DNA from: Bradyrhizobium sp. CCBAU 51765
GTDB taxonomy: Bacteria; Pseudomonadota; Alphaproteobacteria; Rhizobiales; Xanthobacteraceae
Reading direction: 5' to 3'
DNA: 64,000 nucleotides
Assembly: GCF_015291725.1 (NCBI RefSeq)
Contig: NZ_CP030038.1
Span: 3,523,001 to 3,587,000, forward strand
In this document: positions 26,080 to 36,167 of the stretch, piece by piece
Layout of the letters: each line of letters opens with the position of its first letter
How positions within the stretch are numbered: the first letter of the stretch is position 1
Notes under the pieces: generated by a model
The model's input: only the letters and a program-made list of their open reading frames with translations
Told to the model about the DNA's origin: nothing
The model's database searches: none
Position numbers and translations under genes: made by a program

Positions 26080-29000
26080 ATGTCGACGACCCCTCATGTC
26101 CTGGCGAATGGCGATTTCCTGCAGGATTGGTCCAACACCGGCCTTATCACGACCAACGATGACTGGTCGGGGGTCGCATCGATCGTCGGCTATCTCGGCA
26201 ACGATGTCGTTTCGACCACCGGGGTGGACGCGCGCACGGCGACCGGATCGTCGTCGGGAGATGTCGACGTCGTCGCCAACCAGACCAACACCGCCATCAC
26301 CAACGGCGGTGTGGCCGAATTCCAGATCGCCGACCCGACGGTGGCGCTGAACGGCTCGAACAGTGCGGATGCTCCCAGCCTCGTGATCCATCTCGACGCT
26401 ACCGGCCGCAAAGATGTCCGGCTGAGCTTCAACGCGCGCGACCTCGACGCCGGCACGGACGACTCCGCGCAGCAGATCAACGTGCAGTACCGGCTCGGAT
26501 CGAGCGGGGCGTGGACCAACGTTCCGAGCGGTTTCGCCGCCGACGTCACCACCGGCGGTACCGCGACCCAGGTGACGCCGTTCGATCTGCTGCTGCCTGC
26601 CGACGTCGATGGCCGCAACGACATCCAGGTTCGCATTCTCACCACCAATGCCGTCGGCAATGACGAGTGGGTGGGTATCGACGACATCCGCGTCACCAGT
26701 TCGTCCGGATCGTCGATCGAAGCTCAGCACGTCGCCTTCGCGCCGGACTCGCTCACGGTGTCGCATGACGAAGGTGACAGCGGCCCGACCGTCTATCAGT
26801 TCACGGTCGAGCGCAGCGGCGGCAGCACGGGCGACGTCGCGTTCTCGGGAACGATCGCTTCGGCACAGACCGATGCGGCCGACTACGTCGGCGGCAAGCC
26901 GGTCAGCTTCAGCGGCAGCATCGCGGCGGGAGAGACGTCCGCGGTCGTGACCGTCACCGTCGCCGGCGACACCGACAATGAGGCGAACGAGAACTTCACG
27001 CTGACGCTGCAGGACGTTTCGAATTCGGCGGCCGTGACCACCACGATCGGCAGCGCCGCGACGGCGACCGGCACCATCGTCAACGACGACGTCGGCATTA
27101 CCAAGATCAGCACGATTCAGGGCAGCGGAGCCAGCAGCGCCATGGTCGGCGAGACTGTGACCGTCGAAGCCATCGTGGTCGGCGACTTCCAGAACGGCGA
27201 TGCCGACGCCAACCGCAATCTCAACGGCTTCTATCTCCAGGAGGAGACCACCGATTCCGACGGCAACGTGCTGACCTCCGAGGCGATATTCGTCTACGGC
27301 GGCGCCACCGACGTCCAGATCGGCGACCGGGTGCGGGTCACCGGCTCGATCAGCGAATATTTCGGCCTGACCGAGCTCACCGCCAGCAACATTTCGGTGG
27401 TCCAGGCCGGCGCGGTGGCCGACGTCGACGCGATGGCGGTGCAGATCGACCTGCCGTCGATGGGCACCACGCTGAGCCAGGACGGCGACTACCAGCCCGA
27501 TCTTGAAGCCTATGAAGGCATGCTGGTCACGATTCCGCAGACCCTGACCGTCACCGAGCAGTACAATCTCGACCGGTTCAACGAGATCAAGCTGGCGGCG
27601 GGCGAACGGCCCGAACAGTTCACGCAGGAGAACGCGCCCGACGCCGCCGCCTACCAGGCGTATCTGGCCGAGCTCGGTGCCCGCACCATCACCTATGACG
27701 ATGGCCTGAACGTCCAGAACGCCGCGATCAACAACCTCGACGGCTTCGATCCGAACGACAACCCGTCCGCCACGCCGAACTACGGCACCGACGACGCGGT
27801 CCGGATGGGTGACACCGTCACCGGTTTGACTGGCGTGCTCGACTATCAATGGGCCGGCAACTCCGCCTCGGGGGCGACCTGGCGGATCCGCGCGGTCGAG
27901 GATGGCGCCAACACCTTTGGAGCCGGCGACAATCCGCGCACCGATGCGCCGGAAGACGTCGGCGGCCGCCTGAAGGTGGCGAGCTTCAACGTGCTGAACT
28001 ACTTCACCACGCTAGACAATGGCGGCACCACCGCGATCGGCGAAGCGCCGCGTGGCGCCGACAACGCCGCGGAGTTCGCGCGTCAGACCGAGAAGCTGGT
28101 CGCGACCATCCTCGACATGGACGTCGACGTGCTGGCGCTGACCGAGCTAGAGAACGACTTCTCCGCTGCATCCTCCGGCAACGCGATCAAGTATCTGGTC
28201 GAACAGCTCAATGCCGTGGCTGGGGCCGGTACCTATGCCTGGGTCGATCCCGGCCAGCAGTTCGTTGGCGGCGACGCCATCGCGGTCGGCTTCATCTACG
28301 ACACCACCGCGGTGAAGATTGCCGACGGTACGACCGTCGAGACCCTCAACGACGCCGATCTGCCCGGCCTCGGCCTCGCCGGCCTGCTCGGGCAGAGCAC
28401 GGTCGGCGCGGTGTTCGACGGCGAGAACACGAGCCGCAACGCGATCGCGGTGACCTTCGAGGAGCTTGCGACCGGCGAAACCTTCACGGCGATCGCCAAC
28501 CATCTCAAGTCCAAGAGCGGTACCGGCTCCGGCGCCGATTCCGATCAGGGTGACGGTCAGGGCAACTGGCAGAACCAGCGCGAGCTGGCCGCCACCGCGC
28601 TGACCGCGTGGGCGGCGAGCGATCCGACCGGCTCGGGCGATCCGGACGTGATGCTGCTCGGCGACTTCAATGGCTACGCCAAGGAGCAGTCGACCGCGCT
28701 CATTGAGAGCGCGGGCTATGAGAATCTGCAGGACCGCGAGGACGGCGCTTATTCCTATGTGTTCGACGGCCAGACCGGCACGCTCGACTATGCCTTCGCC
28801 AATGCCAGCCTCGGCGCGCAGGTGTCCGGTATGACCACCTGGCACATCAACGCCGACGAGGCCGACGCGCTCGACTACAACACCGACTACGGCCGCGACA
28901 CCTCGATCTTCGACGGCGACGCCCCGGTCCGGGTGTCCGACCACGATCCGGTGATCGTGGGCCTCAATCTCGGGGAGCAGGAGCCGACCCCGGCTTACAC

Positions 29001-32000
29001 GCTGCAAATCCTGCATGCATCGGACTTCGAGGCGGGCCTGAACGCAGTTGATCGCGCCGGCAACTTCGCGGCGATCGTCGACTATCTCGAGGAGACCTAC
29101 GAGAACTCGATCACGCTGTCGTCGGGCGACAATTTCATTCCCAGCCCATTCTTCAGCGCCGGCAGCGACGGCTCGCTGAAGGAGGTCTACGAAACCGCGC
29201 TGGAGACCTACTACGGCCTCGCTGCCGGGACGCTGAACATCTCGCCCGGCTTCGGCACCGCCGACATGGCGATGCTGAACATCATCGGCGTACAGGCCTC
29301 GGCGATCGGCAATCACGAATTCGACGCCGGCACCAAGGCGTTTGCCGACATCATCAAGCAGACCGCCGGCTATCCCGGCGCGCAGTTCCCGTACCTCGCG
29401 GCCAATCTGGACTTCTCGGCCGATGCCAATCTCGCCTCGGTCTACACCGGCACGATCCAGGATGCCGACGCCTACACCGGCTTCCCGCCGGAGGCCGGTA
29501 TCGGCAAGAAGATCGCGCCGGCCACGATCATCGAGGAGAACGGCGAAAAGATCGGCGTGGTCGGCGCGACCACCCAGATCGTGCAGAGCATCTCCTCGAC
29601 CGGCGGCGTCGAAGTGATCGGCGACAATGTCGATGACATGGCGGCGCTGGCGGCAATCCTGCAGCCGACCATCGACGGTCTGCTGGCTCAGGGCATCAAC
29701 AAGATCATCCTGGTCAGCCATCTGCAGCAGCTCGCGCTCGAAAAAGCGCTGGCGCCCCTGCTGCACGGCGTCGACGTCATCGTCGCCGGCGGCTCGCACA
29801 CGCTGCTGGCGGACGAGACCGACGCGCTCCGTGCCGGCGACACCGCTGCCGACACCTATCCGATCGTCACCGCGAACGCCGACGGCAAAACCACGCTGAT
29901 CGTCAACACCTCCGGAGAGTACTCCTATGTCGGACGGCTGGTGGTCGATTTCGATGCTGAAGGCAACGTGATCTACACCGCCAACACGGCGGTCAACGGC
30001 GCCTACGCCAGCACGGAAGAGGTGGTCGCCTCGCTGTACGACGGCAACACCACGGTCGATGTCGACGATGACGGCGACGTAGATGCCGACGACGCCGATC
30101 CGTTTGCCGACGGCGGCCGCGGCGATCTGGTCAACGACATCGCCCAGGCGGTGGGTGGCATCATCGACGTGCAGGACGGCAACACTTTCGGCAAGACGGA
30201 CGTCTATCTCGAGGGCCGTCGCAGCGAGGCGCGCACCGAGGAGACCAACCTCGGCGACCTCTCCGCCGATGCGAACCTGTGGTACGCCCAGAAAGTCGAC
30301 CCGACCGTGCTGGTTTCGATCAAGAACGGCGGCGGCATCCGCGACTCGATCGGCTACGTCTATGCGGTCGGCGGCGAAGCGGTGGAGAGCCCGCCGCTGG
30401 CGAACACCAGCGTCGGCAAGGAAGCGGGCGAGGTGTCGCAGCTCGATATCGCCAACTCGCTGCGCTTCAACAACGCGCTGTCGATGGTCACGGTGACCGC
30501 GGATCAGCTGCTCGAGGTGCTCGAGCACGCGGTGGCGGCGACCACCGCGACCGCGACGCCCGGCCAGTTCGCCCAGGTCGGCGGCATCGCGTTCTCGTTC
30601 GACAAGGATTTGCCGGCCGGCAACCGCGTGCAGTCGGCAGCGCTGATCGATGACAACGGCAACCCGGTGCTGGCGCTGGTCGCGAACGGCGAACTGGTGG
30701 TCGATCCGGAGGTGGCGATCCGGGTCGTGACCTTGAGCTTCCTGCTCACCGGCGGCGACGGCTATCCGTTCGCGAGCTTCATCGCGGCCAATCCCGCCTT
30801 TGCCAACGTCGTCAATCTGTCGCCAGACCTGGTTCCGGATGCGGGGCAGGGGGCGAACTTCGCCGCCGAAGGCACCGAGCAGGATGCCTTCGCCGAATAC
30901 ATGGCGGCGAACTACTCCGACACGCCCTACGACGTCGCCGACACCGACCGGGCGCACGACGAGCGCATCCAGAACCTCGACTATCGTCAAGACACGGTGC
31001 TCGAAACCGAGGCCCTGGTGCTGGTCGGCGACGACGGTGACAACGAACTCACCGGCGCGCTCGGTGACGACGTCCTCAACGGCCTCGGGGGCGACGACGT
31101 CCTCGCCGGGCTCGGTGGCGACGACCAGCTCGATGGCGGCGAAGGCGATGATACCCTGTCCGGCGGCGACGGCGACGACACGCTGCTTGGCGGTGCAGGC
31201 GACGACACGCTCGACGGTGGCGCTGACGACGACCGGCTGGTGGGCGGCGACGGTGACGACACCCTGACCGGCGGCGAAGGCGACGACGTCCTGGTCGGCG
31301 GCGAAGGCTACGACACCCTGCAAGGTGGCGACGGCAACGACGAGCTGGTGGCTGGCGCCGGCGACACTGCTGAAGCCGGTGAAGGCGACGACCTCATCAT
31401 CGTCTCCACCGACGATCCCGCGCCGACTTTGATCGACGGCGGCGCCGGCAACGACACCGTCAAGCTGATCGGCGGCGGCACGGCGGAAGTGATCGCCACG
31501 CTCAATGTCGAGAACCTGCTGGTGGCTGCAGGCACCTGGTCGGTGGCCGGATCGGCATCGTACGACGCCGTGACGATCCAGGGCGACGCGACGCTGGCTT
31601 CGAGCCTCGTTGTGGACAACAACGACCACGTCGCCGTCGATGCCGGCGGCGCGCTCTCGGTGTCCGGCAACGCGATCGTCTGGCAGGGCGGTGGCAACGC
31701 GGTCATTGACAATGCCGGCGAGATCTCAGGTTCGACCCGTGCGCTCACCACCACGGCGGGGGCGACCGGCTCGGTGACCCTCAACAACCAGGCCGGCGGC
31801 GTCGTCCGCGGCGCGCTGACCCCGGAACGGGCCGGTCACACCGACGCGACCATCACCGTCAACAACGCCGGCGTGATCGAAGCGAACGGCCGCGTCCTCG
31901 ATTTCCGTACCTTCGACAACAACGGCGCGTCGGCGGTGATCAACAACCTTGCCGGGGGCGTCATCCGCCAGCATGGCAGCGATACCGACGTGATCCGCCC

Positions 32001-34401
32001 GGGCACCGACGGCGTCGTCAACAACTGGGGGACGATCACGACGGATCCGACATTCGTGGGCGGAGGCGATCTGATCGACGTCCAGAGCGACACCGGCGGC
32101 AAGGTCAACAACTATGCCGGCGGCTGGATGGAAGCTTCGCGTCATGCCGTCACCGGTGACAATGCCGTCACCGTCATCAACAGCGGCACGATGATCGGCC
32201 GCAACGGGTCCGCCGTGAACTTGGACACCGACGGGTCGCTCGCACAGAAGGCCTTCATCACCAACCATGGGGTGATGGAAGGCCGCTCCGCCGAACTGGC
32301 CGACTCCGATGGCGACGCCATCGACGTCGATGGCTTGGTGCAGGTGCTGAACTATGGCCGAATTGCCGGCCTCGGTGCCGAGGGCTATCACGACGGCGAA
32401 CCGAACGTGTCCGAAGCGATCGCGATCGGCGGCGGCGAGATCGTCAACAGCGCCACCGGCGAGATCTATGGCTATGGCCGGGCGATCCAGGTCGACAACT
32501 CCAGCAACAGCAACGCATTGGGGGCGACGACCATCGTCAATGACGGTCTCATCCAGGGCGACGGGCACGGACCGGAAGGGGTTTCGCCGGCGGACGCTGC
32601 CCGGTTCGACCTCCGCGGCAACGAGGCGATCAACCTCGTCGGCGACTACGAGGACTTCGTCGGCAACAACAGCACCGGCCGGATCGTCGGTGGCATCTCG
32701 ATGGGCGGCGGCCGCGACACCCTGAACAACTCGGGGTCGATCGTTGCGACGGGCGGTTCGGCGATCGACATGGGCGCCGGCAACGACCAGGTCAACCTCT
32801 ACGTCGGAGGCACGGTGACCGGCACGATCCTGCTCGGGGTCGGCGACGACGTCGCGCTCTCGACATCCGCGGGCGGCTTTGTCATCGATGGTGGCGATGG
32901 CAGCGACACCATCGCCATGGACTACACGTATGGCGGCGATGACGTCCTGTTCGGAGGCGCAGGCAACGACTACATCTACGCCGGCGCCGGCAATGACCAG
33001 GTCGATGGTGGTGCCGACAACGACACGTTGTACGGCAATGACGGCGGCGACCTGATCAAGGGCGCAGCAGGTGACGACATCATCGACGGCGGCGCCGGGA
33101 CCGACACCGCGACCTTCTCCGGCGCGATTGCCGGATACGCGATGACGCTCAATGCCGATGGCTCGATCAACATCGCTGATCAGGTCGGCACCGACGGCAC
33201 CGACACGCTCGGCAACATCGAGGAACTCGGCTTCGCCGACGGCACCTGGAAGCTGCGTATCGGAACCGGCGGCAGCGATACGATCGTCGGCGGCCTCGGC
33301 AACGATCTGGTGTTCGGCGGCGCCGGCGACGACACCTTCATCGGCGGCGATGGTCTGGATCGTTACGACGGCGGCGACGGCGTCGACACCATCGATTACA
33401 GTCACATCCTGTTCGAGCTGACGATCGACCTCGACTCCGGGCTTGCCTACTATCCCGGCTATCTCCCCGGCGCCGACCATCTCGCCGGGATCGAGAACGC
33501 GGTAGGCACGGCGTTCGGCGACACGCTGATCGGGTCGGCCGGAGCCAACACCCTGAACGGCGGCCTCGGTGACGACCTGCTCGTCGGCGGCGCCGGTAAT
33601 GACGTGCTGCTCGGCGGCTTCGGCGACGACGTGCTCCGAGGCGGTGCCGGTGACGACACCATCGACGGCGGCTGCGGTCAGGATCTGCTGGATCTGTCCG
33701 ACGCCACCGGTGCGGTCACGATCAACCTGGTGTCGGGCACCGCGACCGGTGCAGGCATCGGCACCGACCACTTCAGCGGCATCGAGGGCTTCGTGCTCGG
33801 TGCCGGTGCAGATCATCTGACAGGCGGCAACGGCGCTGATATGTTCGATGGCGGAGCCGGCAACGATGTCATCGCCGGTGGTGCCGGCAATGACACGCTG
33901 CGCGGCGGCGAGGGCGACGACGGCGTCGACGGTGGCTCCGGCAACGACGTGATCGAGGGGGGCGTCGGCAAGGACACGTTGAAGGGCGGTTCGGGTGTCG
34001 ATACCATCTCCGGCGGCGACGGCGACGACAACATCGATGGCGGCTCCGAGAATGACATGCTGAATGGTGGTGCCGGCAACGACACCATCAAGGGTGGCTC
34101 GGGTGCCGACATCCTCGCGGGCGATGCCGGCAACGACATCCTGTCCGGCGGCTCGGGTGCCGACGTGTTCATGTTCGCCGCCGGCTTCGGCAAGGAGACC
34201 ATCACCGACTTCGCCACCACCGGTGCCTCGGCCGATGTGCTGCAATTCTCGAGCAGCCTGTTCTCGAACTTCGCCGAAGTGATGTCGCACACCACGCAGG
34301 TCGGCAACAACGTCGTCGTGACGCTCGATGCCGACAACACCGTGACGCTGGCCAACATGCAGATGGCCTCGCTCGCGGCAGACGATTTCCGCTTCGTCTG
34401 A
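26080..34401 (+). CDS. giant RTX protein: Calx-beta, ExeM/NucH-type nuclease and 5'-nucleotidase in one chain
   Basis: A 2,773-residue secreted protein. Approximate order: jelly-roll-like N-terminal part (1-215); Calx-beta (218-337); OB-fold-like ExeM segment (340-620); endonuclease/exonuclease/phosphatase domain (630-962, with FNVLNYF, LTELEND, LLGDFNGY and SDHDPVIVG); metallophosphoesterase/5'-nucleotidase (972-1350, GNHEFDAG) with its C-terminal domain (1370-1634, NGGGIRDSIG) and an Asp-rich Ca-binding-like insert (about 1325); about eleven GGxGxDxLx nonapeptides (1650-1764); a long Asn/Gly-rich beta-helix-like stretch (1765-2270); more RTX repeats (2274-2700); and a C-terminal ITDF-type type I secretion signal region. 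There is no Sec signal. Together it should cut extracellular DNA and strip phosphate from the nucleotides, using calcium-folded repeats. Confidence 0.9.
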   Translation: MSTTPHVLANGDFLQDWSNTGLITTNDDWSGVASIVGYLGNDVVSTTGVDARTATGSSSGDVDVVANQTNTAITNGGVAEFQIADPTVALNGSNSADAPSLVIHLDATGRKDVRLSFNARDLDAGTDDSAQQINVQYRLGSSGAWTNVPSGFAADVTTGGTATQVTPFDLLLPADVDGRNDIQVRILTTNAVGNDEWVGIDDIRVTSSSGSSIEAQHVAFAPDSLTVSHDEGDSGPTVYQFTVERSGGSTGDVAFSGTIASAQTDAADYVGGKPVSFSGSIAAGETSAVVTVTVAGDTDNEANENFTLTLQDVSNSAAVTTTIGSAATATGTIVNDDVGITKISTIQGSGASSAMVGETVTVEAIVVGDFQNGDADANRNLNGFYLQEETTDSDGNVLTSEAIFVYGGATDVQIGDRVRVTGSISEYFGLTELTASNISVVQAGAVADVDAMAVQIDLPSMGTTLSQDGDYQPDLEAYEGMLVTIPQTLTVTEQYNLDRFNEIKLAAGERPEQFTQENAPDAAAYQAYLAELGARTITYDDGLNVQNAAINNLDGFDPNDNPSATPNYGTDDAVRMGDTVTGLTGVLDYQWAGNSASGATWRIRAVEDGANTFGAGDNPRTDAPEDVGGRLKVASFNVLNYFTTLDNGGTTAIGEAPRGADNAAEFARQTEKLVATILDMDVDVLALTELENDFSAASSGNAIKYLVEQLNAVAGAGTYAWVDPGQQFVGGDAIAVGFIYDTTAVKIADGTTVETLNDADLPGLGLAGLLGQSTVGAVFDGENTSRNAIAVTFEELATGETFTAIANHLKSKSGTGSGADSDQGDGQGNWQNQRELAATALTAWAASDPTGSGDPDVMLLGDFNGYAKEQSTALIESAGYENLQDREDGAYSYVFDGQTGTLDYAFANASLGAQVSGMTTWHINADEADALDYNTDYGRDTSIFDGDAPVRVSDHDPVIVGLNLGEQEPTPAYTLQILHASDFEAGLNAVDRAGNFAAIVDYLEETYENSITLSSGDNFIPSPFFSAGSDGSLKEVYETALETYYGLAAGTLNISPGFGTADMAMLNIIGVQASAIGNHEFDAGTKAFADIIKQTAGYPGAQFPYLAANLDFSADANLASVYTGTIQDADAYTGFPPEAGIGKKIAPATIIEENGEKIGVVGATTQIVQSISSTGGVEVIGDNVDDMAALAAILQPTIDGLLAQGINKIILVSHLQQLALEKALAPLLHGVDVIVAGGSHTLLADETDALRAGDTAADTYPIVTANADGKTTLIVNTSGEYSYVGRLVVDFDAEGNVIYTANTAVNGAYASTEEVVASLYDGNTTVDVDDDGDVDADDADPFADGGRGDLVNDIAQAVGGIIDVQDGNTFGKTDVYLEGRRSEARTEETNLGDLSADANLWYAQKVDPTVLVSIKNGGGIRDSIGYVYAVGGEAVESPPLANTSVGKEAGEVSQLDIANSLRFNNALSMVTVTADQLLEVLEHAVAATTATATPGQFAQVGGIAFSFDKDLPAGNRVQSAALIDDNGNPVLALVANGELVVDPEVAIRVVTLSFLLTGGDGYPFASFIAANPAFANVVNLSPDLVPDAGQGANFAAEGTEQDAFAEYMAANYSDTPYDVADTDRAHDERIQNLDYRQDTVLETEALVLVGDDGDNELTGALGDDVLNGLGGDDVLAGLGGDDQLDGGEGDDTLSGGDGDDTLLGGAGDDTLDGGADDDRLVGGDGDDTLTGGEGDDVLVGGEGYDTLQGGDGNDELVAGAGDTAEAGEGDDLIIVSTDDPAPTLIDGGAGNDTVKLIGGGTAEVIATLNVENLLVAAGTWSVAGSASYDAVTIQGDATLASSLVVDNNDHVAVDAGGALSVSGNAIVWQGGGNAVIDNAGEISGSTRALTTTAGATGSVTLNNQAGGVVRGALTPERAGHTDATITVNNAGVIEANGRVLDFRTFDNNGASAVINNLAGGVIRQHGSDTDVIRPGTDGVVNNWGTITTDPTFVGGGDLIDVQSDTGGKVNNYAGGWMEASRHAVTGDNAVTVINSGTMIGRNGSAVNLDTDGSLAQKAFITNHGVMEGRSAELADSDGDAIDVDGLVQVLNYGRIAGLGAEGYHDGEPNVSEAIAIGGGEIVNSATGEIYGYGRAIQVDNSSNSNALGATTIVNDGLIQGDGHGPEGVSPADAARFDLRGNEAINLVGDYEDFVGNNSTGRIVGGISMGGGRDTLNNSGSIVATGGSAIDMGAGNDQVNLYVGGTVTGTILLGVGDDVALSTSAGGFVIDGGDGSDTIAMDYTYGGDDVLFGGAGNDYIYAGAGNDQVDGGADNDTLYGNDGGDLIKGAAGDDIIDGGAGTDTATFSGAIAGYAMTLNADGSINIADQVGTDGTDTLGNIEELGFADGTWKLRIGTGGSDTIVGGLGNDLVFGGAGDDTFIGGDGLDRYDGGDGVDTIDYSHILFELTIDLDSGLAYYPGYLPGADHLAGIENAVGTAFGDTLIGSAGANTLNGGLGDDLLVGGAGNDVLLGGFGDDVLRGGAGDDTIDGGCGQDLLDLSDATGAVTINLVSGTATGAGIGTDHFSGIEGFVLGAGADHLTGGNGADMFDGGAGNDVIAGGAGNDTLRGGEGDDGVDGGSGNDVIEGGVGKDTLKGGSGVDTISGGDGDDNIDGGSENDMLNGGAGNDTIKGGSGADILAGDAGNDILSGGSGADVFMFAAGFGKETITDFATTGASADVLQFSSSLFSNFAEVMSHTTQVGNNVVVTLDADNTVTLANMQMASLAADDFRFV

Positions 34402-34422
34402 TCCATCGCCGGCTGAACCGAG

Positions 34423-34453
34423 CCACGGAACGCAGGAGCGTTCCGTGGTTCTT
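34423..34453 (+). terminator. Rho-independent terminator of the RTX gene
   Basis: A perfect 11-bp stem (34423-34433 with 34438-34448), loop agga, and a T-containing tail (ttctt) stand 21 bases after the RTX stop codon. It is the clearest terminator in the window. Confidence 0.85.
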
Positions 34454-34832
34454 CGCGAAGCGCCCCGACACTTCGCCGGTGGGGCAGGAGAGGATTGTCG
34501 TCCAAATTCAGATTGCGCGAAATTCTGGCCGTCCAATCGCGCGTCCCATTCAGAACAGTGTCCGTGAGCTCGAAGGTGTCGTCCGCCTGTTGCGTCAGCG
34601 ATCGGGCCGGATTGGCCATGTGTTTGAGCGGCAGCGCTCGAGGTTAGTCTTGGCATCCTGCCGTGGCCGCGGGGGGCGATGCGCGATCGCCGGGATGAGA
34701 GCCGTGCATGGATGCCCGTCCTGCGTCCCGTCATGACGCGCGAGCCGGTGCGAGGTTGCGGGCGCCTAGGAACTTGCGATGGCATTTCGGGTTTTGGGTG
34801 CGGGGCCCGCAATCGGTCAGGGATGGAGGACG
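34454..34832. other. intergenic region before the isochorismatase-like gene
   Basis: Roughly 380 bases without a convincing gene. It contains the alternative start ATG at 34779 (with agga nine bases before) for the following gene. I see no repeat, palindrome or named regulatory site. Confidence 0.45.
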
Positions 34833-35441
34833 ATGAGGGACAGCACATCGGATGTCGCCGACATCAGAGACGCCGTTCACTTGTGCATCGACATGCAGAA
34901 CATCTTCGCTCCCGGCGGCCTTTGGGCGACGCCCTGGATGGAGCGTGTCCTCCCGACGATCGTTTCGGTCGTCTCGCGCAATCCGGCGAGAACGATGTTC
35001 ACGCGCTTTATCGCCCCGCAGGATCCGGAGGATCGTCCGGGGCAGTGGCAGAGCTATTTTCGTCGCTGGCACCAGGCGACCCGCAGGCATCTGCCGCAGT
35101 CCGCCCTCGAGCTTGTGCCGTCCTTGAACCGCTTCGTTCCGCCGGCGGCCGTCATCGACAAACCGGCTTATTCGGCCTTCAGCAATCCCGGTCTCGCGAG
35201 CCTCCTGGTCGAAAAGAAGATCGGTACTGTCGTGATATCAGGCGCGGAGACGGACGTCTGCGTGCTTTCGACGGTCCTGAGCGCCGTCGATCTCGGCTTC
35301 AGGGTCGTCATCGTCGAGGACGCGCTGTGCAGCTCGTCGGACGTCGGGCACGATGCGCTCATGACGATGTATCGCACTCGCTTTCACGGCCAGGTCGACC
35401 TGGTGACAGCGGAAGAGCTGGCCGACTTCTGGCGGGAGTAG
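34833..35441 (+). CDS. isochorismatase-like cysteine hydrolase
   Basis: A 202-residue alpha/beta hydrolase of the isochorismatase/nicotinamidase superfamily. The general-base Asp is in HLCIDMQNIFAPGG, the catalytic Lys in VIDKPAYSAF, and the nucleophilic Cys in GAETDVCVLSTVLSAVDLGFRVVIVEDA, in the expected order and spacing. The family cleaves amides or vinyl ethers; the substrate is not evident. The start at 34833 follows GGAGGA closely; an upstream ATG at 34779 with better spacing would add 18 residues. Confidence 0.85.
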   Translation: MRDSTSDVADIRDAVHLCIDMQNIFAPGGLWATPWMERVLPTIVSVVSRNPARTMFTRFIAPQDPEDRPGQWQSYFRRWHQATRRHLPQSALELVPSLNRFVPPAAVIDKPAYSAFSNPGLASLLVEKKIGTVVISGAETDVCVLSTVLSAVDLGFRVVIVEDALCSSSDVGHDALMTMYRTRFHGQVDLVTAEELADFWRE

Positions 35442-35583
35442 GAAGCGAAGCGGGATACGATCCGCAAATCGCGAAGGCAATGCGCACCCGGTGCCCTTTG
35501 AGATGGGTCAAGCGACGGCGGTCTCGGCCGTCACCGAGGCTCGAGCGCGATGATCACGCCTTCGTTGCCCCGGAGCCGTTTCG

Positions 35584-36155
35584 TCACGGAACCCGGCGCT
35601 CATCGCCTTGCTTCACCTCGTTATGCCCGGCATGCGCTGCGATCTGCCTTGCCGCAGTTCGGACGCTCTCGATGCCCTTGGGGAAACCGCTGCGGCTCGG
35701 ATAGAGCTTGCGCCGTGCATCGCGCGGCGGGCGGCGGGGCTTGGTGTCCTGCGCGGCGCGGTAGTCGAGCATGGCGATGCCGCCGACCATCAGCAGTGCG
35801 AGCGCGATATTGCCCTTCTTGGGATTATCCGACGTCAGCCCTGACAGCAGCGCGGCGGCATCGAGGCCGTCGCCGCCGACACGGGCCCACAGGCCGGCGT
35901 TCTTCTCGACCGAGAGCGACATGATCCCGGCCATGATCTCGCGTACGCCGAAGGCGCGCACCAGCGTCTCGCGGCCTTCCATGCCCAGCGTGCGCGTGAC
36001 GCGCCTTGGCGCGAAGAGCTCGACGACACCGAGGCCGATGCTGAACCAGCCGAGCGCGCGCGCGCGAGCTGGTCCGCGGGCTGCTTCAGGCTCGGTCCGC
36101 CCTCGATGATCTTCGGGTCGCCCTTGGTGCGCACGATGTTGGAGAAATGAAACAT
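35584..36155 (-). pseudogene. small membrane protein gene broken by a frameshift in a GC-dinucleotide run
   Basis: The ATG at 36155 is preceded by GAAGGAGC and opens a frame MFHFSNIVRTKGDPKIIEGG. At the run (GC)6 in 36054-36066 the frame must shift by two bases (removing one GC pair) to go on as LGWFSIGLGVVELFAP, then a hydrophobic part (GRETLVRAFGVREIMAGIM, LALLMVGGIAMLDY) and a basic tail to the stop at 35584. The joined product would be about 189 residues with 3-4 membrane segments; similar sequence is often found in cyclase/dehydrase-type membrane proteins. Either a real frameshift, phase variation or a sequencing error is possible. It is second in an operon after the alcohol dehydrogenase, 12 bases downstream. 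Confidence 0.75.
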
Positions 36156-36167
36156 GGATTTGCTCCT

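Noticed and set aside
28147..34848. Two minus-strand frames of more than 1,000 codons opposite the RTX gene
   Set aside because: Shadows caused by repeated GGxGxD codons; they start without ribosome sites and contain only repetitive Val/Asp/Ala text.
34402..35583. Possible extra gene between the RTX gene and the alcohol dehydrogenase region
   Set aside because: Apart from the isochorismatase-like gene the frames lack start sites, motifs or neighbours to support them.
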